Positions 31,849-39,496 of a stretch of 39,496 nucleotides of DNA are shown here, one piece after another (positions within the stretch are counted from its first letter, which is position 1; the number at the start of each line of letters is the position of its first letter). A model generated the notes under the pieces. The model saw only the letters and a list, made by a program, of their open reading frames with translations, ran no database searches and had not been told where the DNA came from. Source of the stretch: Solobacterium sp. (GTDB lineage Bacteria > Bacillota_I > Bacilli_A > Erysipelotrichales > Erysipelotrichaceae); contig JAFOIT010000058.1 in assembly GCA_017420585.1 (NCBI GenBank), forward strand, positions 1-39,496, read 5' to 3'. Made by a program: the position numbers and the translations under genes.

Positions 31849-32694
31849 TCAGATCACCATCCTTGCATGACGGCATACGTGGCAGCAGATATTGACAGCG
31901 CAGGGAAGCCCGGCAATATGTGTCGGGAACTGCTCAATCTGGATCTTGAGGGCCGTCGTTTTGCCGTGCAGGCCCATCGGTCCGACATTCAGCTGATTCG
32001 CTGCTTCCAGCAGTTCATCTTCCAGCTGCCTGTATCTTTCATCCGGATTGGACTGGCTGATCGGCCGCAGCAGCGCCTTCTTGGCCATGACCGCGCAGGA
32101 ATCAAATGTTCCGCCGACCCCCACACCGACAACCATCGGCGGGCACGCGTTCGGACCGGCTTCCCTGATGGCGTCGAGGACAAACTTCTTCACGCCCTCC
32201 ACCCCGTCTGCCGGCGTCAGCATTTTGGTCTTTGACTTGTTTTCGGAACCGAAGCCCTTGGCCATGACTTCCACTTCCACTTCATCACCCGGGACAATGT
32301 CGCAGTAGACAACTGCCGGCGTATTGGTTTTGGTATTCTTTCTGTCGAACAGCGGATCATCCACCACCGAAGCCCGCAGATAGCCGTCATGATATCCGGC
32401 CGCGACCCCGCGGTTGATCGCTTCCATCAGCGACCCGCCGGTGAAATGAACTTCCTGCCCTGCTTTTACCCAGACAATTGCCATGCCTGTATCCTGGCAG
32501 ATGGCAATCTGTTCCCGGGAGGCAATTTCCGCATTTTCCAGAAGCATCCGCAGGGCTGCCTTGGATTTTTCCCTTGTTTCTTCCTGTTCCCCTTTTTTCA
32601 GGGCGCAGATAATATCATGAGAATACTCGACTGCGATCGCCATGCAGGCTTCCCTCAGTTTATTCTCAATGATACTGACATCAACATCTCTCAT
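31849..32694 (-). CDS. fumA: Class I fumarate hydratase, alpha subunit
   Basis: This 281-residue protein is the Fe-S cluster-binding half: QIAICQDTGMA (C66), NACPPMVVGVGVGGTFD and a later Cys set near the C-terminus (CAVNICCHVC), with GLHGKTTALKIQIE. The Cys-rich end is typical of this subunit. A good promoter is visible upstream. Use in a partial, probably reductive, citric-acid branch is inferred from lifestyle, not seen here. Confidence 0.92.
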   Translation of the reverse strand: MRDVDVSIIENKLREACMAIAVEYSHDIICALKKGEQEETREKSKAALRMLLENAEIASREQIAICQDTGMAIVWVKAGQEVHFTGGSLMEAINRGVAAGYHDGYLRASVVDDPLFDRKNTKTNTPAVVYCDIVPGDEVEVEVMAKGFGSENKSKTKMLTPADGVEGVKKFVLDAIREAGPNACPPMVVGVGVGGTFDSCAVMAKKALLRPISQSNPDERYRQLEDELLEAANQLNVGPMGLHGKTTALKIQIEQFPTHIAGLPCAVNICCHVCRHARMVI

Positions 32695-32721
32695 TGGCCG
32701 TTTCCTCCTGCCTCTACCTGA

Positions 32722-32749
32722 ATCATACCAACTGAGAAAGCGTTTTCAA
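32722..32749 (-). promoter_or_regulatory. Promoter of the fumarase genes
   Basis: Minus-strand -35 TTGAAA (32744-32749), a 16-nt spacer and -10 TATGAT (32722-32727), upstream of the alpha-subunit ribosome site GGCAGGAGGAAAC. Confidence 0.6.
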
Positions 32750-32778
32750 TGGCCAATAATTGTATAAGTTTTATATTT

Positions 32779-33120
32779 TTATTCTGATACTCTGTTCCGC
32801 GAAACATCACGCGGTTCCTTCAGCCGGATCTTTTCATGCAGGGCCTGCAGCAGGACCGCCTCATCATCACTGACGATCATCAGATGACTGCCCTCGGCCA
32901 GGATCATCTCTGCGATTTCCGTAAGGATTTCCGGAAACAGCCTGCCGTACCGGCAGAACATGTCAAGCCGCAGCATGCTCGTGCCGCTTTCATATGCCGA
33001 CACCGTCCGGTGACTGACGCCCAGGCGCTCCCCGACCTCCCATTGTTTCATGCCTCGTTTTCTTCTTGCCTGTTTCAGGATCCGGCCAACGATATCCTGA
33101 TTAAAGACTTTTTCTTCCAT
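32779..33120 (-). CDS. XRE-family transcriptional regulator
   Basis: This 113-residue protein has a single helix-turn-helix near residues 10-65 (ILKQARRKRGMKQWEVGERLGVSHRTVSAYESG), with a C-terminal helical part that likely makes dimers. It lies upstream of the fumarase genes in the same direction and divergent from htpG. Two dyads (33141-33160 and 33208-33230) flank its presumed promoter and are candidate autoregulatory sites. The target genes are unknown. A ribosome site GAGGAGGAAAGGTGA precedes the ATG. Confidence 0.85.
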   Translation of the reverse strand: MEEKVFNQDIVGRILKQARRKRGMKQWEVGERLGVSHRTVSAYESGTSMLRLDMFCRYGRLFPEILTEIAEMILAEGSHLMIVSDDEAVLLQALHEKIRLKEPRDVSRNRVSE

Positions 33121-33207
33121 TCACCTTTCCTCCTCAATGTGTCTGCAGACCTGCGCAGACCCCTCATTCTTTTTCTAATAATTATTTTACCATTGGGGGT
33201 ACTTATA

Positions 33208-33230
33208 AAATTCCATGATTCATGGAATTT
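33208..33230. promoter_or_regulatory. Perfect inverted repeat between the XRE and htpG genes
   Basis: AAATTCCATG-ATT-CATGGAATTT has 10-bp perfect arms. It lies upstream of a minus-strand -10 box (TAAAAT at 33186-33191, 17 nt away) of the XRE gene, and about 50 nt before the htpG -35 box. It could be an operator for the XRE regulator. Confidence 0.45.
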
Positions 33231-33281
33231 CAGGCATTATCAGGCCTCGTTTGGCATGCCAGTGAGAATTTTGACCAGCAC

Positions 33282-33310
33282 TTGAATAATGTCAACACCG
33301 GTGCTATCAT
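33282..33310 (+). promoter_or_regulatory. Promoter of htpG
   Basis: -35 TTGAAT (33282-33287), a 17-nt spacer, extended -10 TGC-TATCAT (33305-33310). Transcription would start inside the CIRCE element just downstream. Confidence 0.7.
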
Positions 33311-33311
33311 T

Positions 33312-33338
33312 TTAGCAGTCAATAGTATAGAGTGCTAA
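33312..33338. promoter_or_regulatory. CIRCE element (HrcA operator) upstream of htpG
   Basis: TTAGCAGTC-N9-GAGTGCTAA matches the CIRCE consensus (TTAGCACTC-N9-GAGTGCTAA) at 17 of 18 arm positions. The single change is C to G in the left arm. HrcA binding here would block the promoter at 33282-33310, so htpG should be induced by heat or protein misfolding. Confidence 0.92.
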
Positions 33339-33352
33339 AGGAGGCATTTGAT

Positions 33353-35257
33353 ATGGCAAAGAAACAGTTTAAGGCAGAGTCAAAGCGGCTTCTGGAACTG
33401 ATGATCAATTCCATCTATACGAACAAGGAAATCTTCCTGCGGGAACTGATTTCCAATGCTTCGGACGCTTTGGATAAACGGTACTACCTTTCCCTGACCG
33501 ACAAGGATCACAAGGTCGACAGGAAAGCACTGCAGATCAGAATCGAGCGGCATCCGGAAAACAGAACACTGGTCATTGAGGATACCGGCATCGGCATGAA
33601 CCAGGAAGAACTCGAGAAAAACCTCGGGACGATTGCCCGCAGCGGCTCAGCCGAATTCCGGGAACAGCTGGAAAAGGCCACCCGCAACATCGATATCATC
33701 GGACAGTTCGGCGTCGGCTTCTACAGTGCCTTCATGGTTGCCAGGAAGATCACGGTGGAATCCCGGCCGGCCCTCTCGGATGAGGCCTGGACATGGGTCA
33801 GCTCCGGTGAAGACGGCTATACGATCACCCCGGGTGACAGAACCGAGGCCGGCACCCGCATCACCCTGGAGCTGAAGGATGATACCGAAGACGAGAAGTA
33901 CAGCAGCTATCTGGATGAGTACAGGATCCGGGACCTGGTCCGAAAATATTCCGACTATGTGCGCTATCCGATTGTCATGGATGTTGTCAAGACGGAAACA
34001 GATCCTGAGGACAAGGACAAAACCGTCGTTCATACCGAGACCGAAACCCTCAACTCGATGATCCCGCTGTGGAAGAAGAACCGCAGCAAGATCAAGCCGG
34101 AGGAGTACAATGAATTCTACAAGTCCAAGTTCAATGACTGGCAGGATCCCCGCAAGGTCATCCACTACAGCGTCGAGGGCAACCTTTCCTACACTGCCCT
34201 GCTGTTTATCCCGGCGGAGGCACCGTACAATTTCTACAACACGGATTTTGAACCGGGCCTGCAGCTGTATTCCAAGGGTGTCTTCATTCTTGACAAGGCC
34301 CGCGACCTCCTGCCGGATGCCTACCGGTTCGTCACCGGCCTGATTGACAGTGATGACATCAGCCTGAATATCTCCCGTGAGATCCTGCAGCAGGACCGTC
34401 AGGTCAAAGCCCTGGCATCTTCCGTTGAGAAGAAGATCCACGGGGCCCTGCTCGATATGCTGAAGAACGAGCGGGAAGACTATGAGAAGTTCTTTGACAG
34501 CTTCGGGCGCAACCTGAAGTATGCCATCTACAAGTCCTATGGCATTGAAAAGGAAAAGCTGCAGGACCTGCTGCTGTACAGATCCAGCCGGGACGGCAGC
34601 TATGTCACACTGAAGGAATACCGCGACCGCATGCCGGAAGCACAGAAGGAAATCTACTTCGCCAGCGGCCGCAGCATCGAGGAAATTGAAAAGACCCCGG
34701 GGTTTGCCAGGATCAAGGATAAGGGTTATGAAATCCTCTGCTTCCTGGATGACCTGGATGAGTTTGTCATCACCATGATGAATGAGTATGACGGCAAACA
34801 GTTCAAGTCCATCGCCAAGGCCGACCTCGACCTCGATACCGAGGAAGAGAAACAGGAAAAAGAGCGGAAAGCCGAAGAGAACAAGGATATGCTGCAGGCC
34901 ATGCAGGATATCCTGAAGGACAATGTCAAAGCCGTCAGGATCTCCTCCCGGCTGACGGATGACCCGGTCTGCCTGGTATCGGATGAAGGCCTGTCCATTG
35001 AGATGGAGAAAATCCTGGCCCAGCAGGATCCGGCCGGCCGCGGCATGAAAGCCGAGAAGATTCTGGAAATCAACCCGGATCACCCGATCTTCGCAACCCT
35101 TCAGAATGTATATAAAAACAGCCCCGAAGAGCTGAAAGAGTATACGGATGTCCTGTATGACCAGGCCCTTCTGATTGAAGGCCTGCCGCTCGATGATCCG
35201 GCTGCCTATGCCCGCAAGATCGTCAGTATGATGATCCAGGCCGCTGACCGCAAATAA
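33353..35257 (+). CDS. htpG: Molecular chaperone HtpG (bacterial Hsp90)
   Basis: This 634-residue ATP-driven chaperone has the GHKL ATPase blocks in the N-terminal domain: ELISNASDALDK, EDTGIGMNQEEL and GQFGVGFYSAFMV, followed by the middle domain and a C-terminal dimerisation region ending in an Asp/Lys-rich tail. Length matches the family. I chose the ATG at 33353 because it has AAAGGAGG 9 nt upstream and gives MAKKQFKAESKRLLELM. It is alone in its transcript, under CIRCE control; a strong terminator follows. Confidence 0.97.
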   Translation: MAKKQFKAESKRLLELMINSIYTNKEIFLRELISNASDALDKRYYLSLTDKDHKVDRKALQIRIERHPENRTLVIEDTGIGMNQEELEKNLGTIARSGSAEFREQLEKATRNIDIIGQFGVGFYSAFMVARKITVESRPALSDEAWTWVSSGEDGYTITPGDRTEAGTRITLELKDDTEDEKYSSYLDEYRIRDLVRKYSDYVRYPIVMDVVKTETDPEDKDKTVVHTETETLNSMIPLWKKNRSKIKPEEYNEFYKSKFNDWQDPRKVIHYSVEGNLSYTALLFIPAEAPYNFYNTDFEPGLQLYSKGVFILDKARDLLPDAYRFVTGLIDSDDISLNISREILQQDRQVKALASSVEKKIHGALLDMLKNEREDYEKFFDSFGRNLKYAIYKSYGIEKEKLQDLLLYRSSRDGSYVTLKEYRDRMPEAQKEIYFASGRSIEEIEKTPGFARIKDKGYEILCFLDDLDEFVITMMNEYDGKQFKSIAKADLDLDTEEEKQEKERKAEENKDMLQAMQDILKDNVKAVRISSRLTDDPVCLVSDEGLSIEMEKILAQQDPAGRGMKAEKILEINPDHPIFATLQNVYKNSPEELKEYTDVLYDQALLIEGLPLDDPAAYARKIVSMMIQAADRK

Positions 35258-35267
35258 TACTTCACCC

Positions 35268-35292
35268 AGCCCGTGCAGAACGGGCTTTTTTT
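35268..35292 (+). terminator. Intrinsic terminator after htpG
   Basis: AGCCCGT-GCAGA-ACGGGCT forms a 7-bp stem followed by seven T residues. Its tail overlaps the stop codon of the convergent transporter gene. Confidence 0.85.
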
Positions 35293-36166
35293 ATTTTCTT
35301 TCCGGCAGCTGGGCCAGGATGATTGCCGTAAACATCAGAACACACCCGCCCAGTTCGCGCAGGCTCAGCGACTGGTGCAGGATCAGGAACCCGGTCAGGG
35401 CCGCAAAGACCGCTTCCAGGGACAGGATCAGGCTGGCGGCCGTCGGATCTGCGTCCTTCTGCCCCAGGATCTGCAGTGTATACGCCGCCCCTGAGGAGAG
35501 CACACCGGCATAAAGAATCGCCCCGGCTCCGGCCGCGATCTGTGCCCACACAGGTCTTTCCAGCACCAGCATCGGGCCCAGGCAGAACAGCCCGGCAGTA
35601 AAGAACTGCAGGCAGGAAAGCCGCACCCCGTCGGTCAGCGGGGAGAAGTGGTCAATGACCATGATATGGACGGAAAACAGGAATGCCGAGGCCAGCACCA
35701 GCAGGTCACCCCGGCCCGGCAGCGCGCTTTCCGACATGCTGAGGAAGTACAGCCCGGCTACGGCGATCACTGCCGAAAGCCAGACAATCCCCCTGACCTT
35801 CCGGCCCAGGAACAGTGACAGCAGCGGCACCAGCACCACATACAGCGAAGTGATGAAGCCGGCCTTTCCCACCGTTGTATAAAGAATGCCGAACTGCTGC
35901 GTCGTGCCGGCTATGCCCAGCACCAGGCCGCAGGCCAGTCCGCCGGCCAGCAGGTGGGAATTATGCCAGTCCGCTTCTGCCGGATTGCCCCGGAGCCGGT
36001 CCAGTACCGGCATCAGAATCAGCAGGGTTGTGCCGCCGATGAAATTGCGCAGGCAGCCGAATGTCCACGGGCCGACCGCGTCCATGCCGACACTCTGGGC
36101 CACAAACGCGCTGCCCCAGATTAGGGCGGTCAGCAGCAGCATCAGGTTACTCTTCATCTTTTTCAT
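35291..36166 (-). CDS. EamA-family (DMT) transporter
   Basis: This 291-residue membrane protein has ten hydrophobic segments in two EamA repeats (ALIWGSAFVAQSVGMDAVGP in the first; ILSLEAVFAALTGFLIL in the second). Members export metabolites or take up small solutes; the substrate is unknown. The start overlaps the preceding nucleotidase gene by 20 nt, so translation is coupled. It is the last gene of a four-gene operon. A start at Met4 (MKSNLMLLL) is also possible. Confidence 0.88.
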   Translation of the reverse strand: MKKMKSNLMLLLTALIWGSAFVAQSVGMDAVGPWTFGCLRNFIGGTTLLILMPVLDRLRGNPAEADWHNSHLLAGGLACGLVLGIAGTTQQFGILYTTVGKAGFITSLYVVLVPLLSLFLGRKVRGIVWLSAVIAVAGLYFLSMSESALPGRGDLLVLASAFLFSVHIMVIDHFSPLTDGVRLSCLQFFTAGLFCLGPMLVLERPVWAQIAAGAGAILYAGVLSSGAAYTLQILGQKDADPTAASLILSLEAVFAALTGFLILHQSLSLRELGGCVLMFTAIILAQLPERK

Positions 36167-37544
36167 CGTAAACCCTCCTGATCCCTGCCCCTTCCAGGTA
36201 TTCCCTGCGGTTCAGAATCCGTTCCAGCAGGCCCCGGATATACCCGGGATAGAAATGTGTGTCACCCTGTGAAAAGCCGAGCATGGTATAGCCGCTGCCC
36301 CGCTGCAGATAATCATCGGTAATGACATGATATAGCCGGTCATCCTGCATCTCTTCCCCGGCCAGTGTCATCCGGAACGACTGCCGATCCACCCGGACAT
36401 TGCGGCTGACGCTGAGCGTGCCCAGCACCTTTCCGCGGAACCCGGCCCCGCGGCCTTCCCGCCGGTACCATTCTTCCGTCAGGGAACACTGCAGGGCTTC
36501 CTTGATCTGCTTTCCGGACCAGTAAACACTTGTGGGGTTCAGGGCACTCGGCGCCTGCTGCAGCAGGTGCAGCCGGGATACCCGCGGTCCGAGCGGGCCT
36601 TCCAGGATACCGTTGTTGATGATGGCCAGTTCGCCGCCGTATTCCTGCCACAGGGCATCAGCCAGCACATTCATCGCGGGGCACTCGGCAAACGGATCAT
36701 ATGCCAGTTCCGGGATTTCATACAAGCTGCGGCTCAGGATATCGATGCCCCGCTGTTCCTCCGCCGCAAAAATGTCCCGCAGAACAGCGCTTTCTTCACC
36801 GGAAGGCTGCAGATTATCCGCCGTGAGCAGTTCGGTCTCTCCGGCATCACTGCGGGCCAGTTCTATCCGGCCCAGATACTGGCCGTACTTGCCGCTGTGG
36901 TGGATCCATGTTTTCCCGGCTTTCTCCGGCACAGTCATCTCGGTATGGGAATGCCCGCCGATGATCAGGTCAATCCCTTCTGTTTCTCTCGCAATGACAC
37001 GGTCCTGGCGGATCCCGGCATGTGACAGCAGGATACAGAAATCATACTGCCCGGCATGGCGGTCGATCTCGTCGCGGACGGCCGGCCCGGGCGGCACTGT
37101 GCGGATCCCGGTCATATCCATAAACGATGTGTCGCCCTCTTCACTGCCCCAGTACGGGCTGCACCCGATGACCAGGCATCGCACATCGCCCTTCCGGATG
37201 ATCACTGATGGGAGAATCCGGCCGATCTGTCTGCCTTCCAGGTCGGTCAGGTTGCAGGAAAGCAGCGGCAGCCCCATCACACCCATATCCGTCAGGGCAT
37301 CCGTTCCGGAAAAGAATTCATTGTTGCCAATGGCGAGCGCGTCATAGCCGGCAGCTTTCAGCAGCGCAATCCCGCCGGTGCCGCCGGTCCCGTTGATCAT
37401 CGGTGACCGGAAATCACAGAAATCCCCGGCATCGAGCAGAAGATCATGTTCCTGCCGGTGTTCCTCCAGATATCCGCCGATTTTCAGAAAGGCATTAAAG
37501 TGGCTGTGAATATCATTTGTGTGCCAGATTGTCAGTGTCTTCAT
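36147..37544 (-). CDS. 5'-nucleotidase/2',3'-cyclic phosphodiesterase-like metallophosphatase
   Basis: This 465-residue protein has a metallophosphatase domain (IWHTNDIHSHF, DAGDFCDF, IGNNEFFSG, LLSHAG and IIGGHSHTE) and a C-terminal 5'-nucleotidase domain (MNVLADAL ... INNG, near 310-330). There is no signal peptide, so it is a cytoplasmic, YunD-like member rather than a secreted UshA. Note that the first metal block is followed by GNNEF where GNHEFD is usual, so the His normally in that motif is an Asn here. It overlaps both neighbours. Confidence 0.88.
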   Translation of the reverse strand: MKTLTIWHTNDIHSHFNAFLKIGGYLEEHRQEHDLLLDAGDFCDFRSPMINGTGGTGGIALLKAAGYDALAIGNNEFFSGTDALTDMGVMGLPLLSCNLTDLEGRQIGRILPSVIIRKGDVRCLVIGCSPYWGSEEGDTSFMDMTGIRTVPPGPAVRDEIDRHAGQYDFCILLSHAGIRQDRVIARETEGIDLIIGGHSHTEMTVPEKAGKTWIHHSGKYGQYLGRIELARSDAGETELLTADNLQPSGEESAVLRDIFAAEEQRGIDILSRSLYEIPELAYDPFAECPAMNVLADALWQEYGGELAIINNGILEGPLGPRVSRLHLLQQAPSALNPTSVYWSGKQIKEALQCSLTEEWYRREGRGAGFRGKVLGTLSVSRNVRVDRQSFRMTLAGEEMQDDRLYHVITDDYLQRGSGYTMLGFSQGDTHFYPGYIRGLLERILNRREYLEGAGIRRVYDEKDEE

Positions 37545-38707
37545 CGGGAATCTCCGTGATCAAAGGTGATCACCAGCTGGATATGATCCGCCGCCACGGC
37601 ATCGCGCAGCTGATCCGCAATTTCTTCTGTATGCAGCACGCAGTCATAGGGAATCAAAACATCAAAGGACAGTACCGGCGGTTCGGCCGAATAATCCAAC
37701 CGCAGATCGTGAAATGTGATCCGGCTGTCCAGGGCCTGCAGCTGCATCTGAACCAGCTGCCGGTATTTTAATGTCTGCGGATCAGTTTCATCATACGGAT
37801 CTGCATGAATGGTCAGCCGGATACCGAGTTCTTCCAGGATCCGCTGCTCGGCCCGGTCCACGATCCGATGTGCCTCCAGCAGGCTCATATCCGCCCGCAC
37901 TTCCGCATGAACACTGCCCATGCGTCTGGCCGGGCCGTAATCATGCACTTCCAGGTCATGAACGCTGATAACCTCCGGATCTTCCCGGAGGATCTGCACG
38001 ATACGATCCCGGGTCTCCAGCGGCAGCGGCTGGCCGAGAATCCGGTTGATCACATCACGGCCCATACTGATCCCGGCCCGCAGGATAAACAGTGAAACAA
38101 ATACGCCGGCCAGGCCGTCAAAAGGCAGCCGGCTGCCGGTCTGTTCCAGCAACAGCGCCGCAATGGTCATCAGGGTGATGAGCGCGTCACTGCGGGCATC
38201 CAGGGCACTAGCCCGGACAGCCACATTATCGGTGCGGTCAGCAATCGTGCCGTTCAAACCGGACAGCCAGAATTTCACGGCCACTGTAACTCCCAGGATC
38301 ACCAGCATTCCGCCGGAAGCCAGGGCCGGCTCCGGGTGCAGGATATGCTGAATGCCGTCGCGCAGCAGCTGCAGGCCGACGATGATCACTGCCAGCGTCA
38401 GGGCAAAACCGACAACGTATTCCATCCGGCCGTGGCCGTAAGGATGTTCGCGGTCCGCCGGTTTGCCGGCCAGCCTGAACCCGGCCATGGCCAGAACATT
38501 GCTCAGGCAGTCGGTCAGATTATTGAATGCATCGGATACAACCGAAAAGGAATGCAGTGATAAGGCAACGGCCAGTTTCACGGCAAAAAGCAGCAGATTG
38601 ACAATAATGCCTGTCCCGCTGCTCAGGGTGCCGTATGCCAGCCTCACATCAGCCCGTTCCGGATGCAGGCTGTCAGGAACAAATTTTCTGATCAGATAGT
38701 TGTACAC
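37541..38707 (-). CDS. Cation diffusion facilitator, probable Mn(II)-type
   Basis: This 388-residue efflux protein has six TM segments, then a cytoplasmic domain. The metal site in TM2 is N62-x-x-x-D66 (SDAFNNLTD) and in TM5 D170-x-x-x-D174 (LDARSDA). Zn-type members use His in TM5; the Asn-Asp/Asp-Asp set is that of manganese exporters such as pneumococcal MntE. The C-terminal domain is longer than usual and has a second beta-rich part (about 300-388). It overlaps the nucleotidase gene by 4 nt and follows the small membrane protein gene by 15 nt. Confidence 0.85.
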   Translation of the reverse strand: MYNYLIRKFVPDSLHPERADVRLAYGTLSSGTGIIVNLLLFAVKLAVALSLHSFSVVSDAFNNLTDCLSNVLAMAGFRLAGKPADREHPYGHGRMEYVVGFALTLAVIIVGLQLLRDGIQHILHPEPALASGGMLVILGVTVAVKFWLSGLNGTIADRTDNVAVRASALDARSDALITLMTIAALLLEQTGSRLPFDGLAGVFVSLFILRAGISMGRDVINRILGQPLPLETRDRIVQILREDPEVISVHDLEVHDYGPARRMGSVHAEVRADMSLLEAHRIVDRAEQRILEELGIRLTIHADPYDETDPQTLKYRQLVQMQLQALDSRITFHDLRLDYSAEPPVLSFDVLIPYDCVLHTEEIADQLRDAVAADHIQLVITFDHGDSR

Positions 38708-38722
38708 AAAGGCTATTTTACT

Positions 38723-39262
38723 CTATTCGGTCCTGTTTCTCCATTGTTTCACTGCTGTGACATGCCGGCGGCAGTACCGCCATTTCTTCAGACCAAGAAG
38801 CACACACACCGGGCCGAAGATCAGCAGCACCAGGCTGAGCAGGCTGCCGGAAGCGGCAGGAACTTCCGCCGCCAGATACAGGACCAGGTCCGGCGGCAGG
38901 ATCATGGCAGCCATAAGCGAAAGGCCTGCGGCAGGCCAGAGAATCCGTTCGGTCTCATGAACAGCCTTGATGGAGCTTTCCTGCCACAGCAGCGCATAGA
39001 TGACATTGCACAGGGACAGCAGCGGCAGCACCCGCATCGCCGCATGCAGGCCGGCCTGTTCCCCGTAGAAATACATCAGCATCAACAGGAACAGCACCAG
39101 CTTCCCGTTCTGCCGCAGCCGGTTCAGGGAATGGCACGCCGCCGCCATCAGTGCCGCCGCCAGCCCGCAGGCTGCTGCAGCCGCGGCGAAACCGGTCGCC
39201 GCATACGCGTATGACAGCATGATCAGCCCGGTATTGAATGCAAATTTCTCACTGTGGTTCAT
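38723..39262 (-). CDS. Small multi-TM membrane protein
   Basis: This 179-residue protein has about five or six hydrophobic helices, Ala/Leu-rich, with a basic C-terminal tail (KKWRYCRRHVTAVKQWRNRTE). I recognise no family. It is the first gene of the operon with the Mn-type exporter, the nucleotidase and the EamA transporter. Codon use is Ala-rich and like its neighbours. Confidence 0.7.
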   Translation of the reverse strand: MNHSEKFAFNTGLIMLSYAYAATGFAAAAAACGLAAALMAAACHSLNRLRQNGKLVLFLLMLMYFYGEQAGLHAAMRVLPLLSLCNVIYALLWQESSIKAVHETERILWPAAGLSLMAAMILPPDLVLYLAAEVPAASGSLLSLVLLIFGPVCVLLGLKKWRYCRRHVTAVKQWRNRTE

Positions 39263-39312
39263 AACACACCTCCCTGACGCACCCTCAGTCTAGGCCCGGT
39301 GTATGGAATCAC

Positions 39313-39332
39313 TGTACAAAATCATGTACAAT
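39313..39332 (+). promoter_or_regulatory. TGTACA repeat and -10 box upstream of the WYL-type regulator gene
   Basis: TGTACA-AAATCA-TGTACA: each half is itself palindromic, making an 18-bp dyad. It overlaps a -10 box TACAAT (39327-39332), 24 nt before the ATG. Autoregulation by the downstream regulator is plausible but untested. Confidence 0.4.
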
Positions 39333-39356
39333 GATAAAAAAATACAGGAGTTTGTC

Positions 39357-39496
39357 ATGATTCATGGAGATGCGGCAGGCAGAACCCTGCTGATACTGAA
39401 TATTCTTCGGGAACGTTCTGATGCGGAGCATATTATTTCCATGCCTGACCTGATTGCCGAACTGGCTGAAAAAGGCATTGCGGCTGACCGCCGGAC
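39357..39496 (+). CDS. Partial HTH/WYL-type transcriptional regulator, cut by the window end
   Basis: The first 46 codons read MIHGDAAGRTLLILNILRE..., ending at ADRR and then one partial codon, with ribosome site CAGGAG 6 nt upstream. The pattern LLILNILRERSDAEHIISM ... ELAEKGIAADRR matches the N-terminal winged-helix segment of WYL-domain regulators, whose next residues are usually T-V-Y-R-D. The WYL domain itself would lie outside the window, so the class is a prediction. Confidence 0.65.
   Translation, partial: MIHGDAAGRTLLILNILRERSDAEHIISMPDLIAELAEKGIAADRR

Noticed and set aside
33647-35083. 478-codon open frame antisense to htpG
   Set aside because: htpG is certain, and the antisense frame has no motif or ribosome site.

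Overview
The window comes from a moderately GC-rich chromosome of the Bacillota, most likely a host-associated anaerobe; I cannot fix the class. The evidence is a class II (Firmicutes-type) GalT, a CIRCE/HrcA site, a type III pantothenate kinase, QueH instead of QueG, a two-subunit Fe-S fumarase, AGGAGG-type ribosome sites and compact intrinsic terminators. I see no rRNA, tRNA, CRISPR array, insertion sequence or prophage.

Region 1 (1-7019, minus strand) looks like a cell-surface stress module. An ECF-type sigma factor is followed, with overlapping genes, by a small two-TM protein (candidate anti-sigma factor), a multi-TM protein and a PrsW-type intramembrane protease, then a terminator. A second transcript downstream carries a paralogue of the small two-TM protein coupled by an ATGA overlap to a 1419-residue repeat-rich surface protein.

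Region 2 (7133-13909, minus strand) is a seven-gene operon: an anchored extracytoplasmic HAD phosphatase, a STAS protein, a STAS-APH kinase fusion, an RsbW/SpoIIAB-like ATPase, a Cof-type HAD phosphatase, a MATE transporter fused to an RsbW-like ATPase, and a YdcF-like protein. This is a partner-switching protein set with neither a cognate sigma factor nor a PP2C phosphatase alongside, and with one kinase-like domain built onto a transporter. I consider it the best candidate for an undescribed system.

Region 3 (14007-24231) is metabolic: maf-galT, a sugar-nucleotidyltransferase, coaX, a YfcE-like phosphodiesterase, pepP-rbsK, a CoA-disulfide reductase with a rhodanese domain, and an AbgB-like amidohydrolase.

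Region 4 (24231-28245) has a Y-family polymerase with a small coupled protein, divergent from a LexA/UmuD-like self-cleaving repressor. GTTGCG-type half-sites lie in both promoters. The queuosine genes queA-queH follow.

Region 5 (28253-35292) has an SDR-flavodoxin pair, a TetR-type regulator with a palindromic operator and a small helical partner, an rRNA methyltransferase, the fumarase subunits, an XRE regulator, and htpG under a near-perfect CIRCE element. Region 6 (35291-39496) is a four-gene minus-strand transport/phosphatase operon and the start of a WYL-type regulator cut by the window edge.

Several plus- and minus-strand genes have a -10 box about 7 nt before the start codon and no Shine-Dalgarno sequence, so leaderless transcripts are likely. 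All homology statements come from reading motifs; no database search was run.
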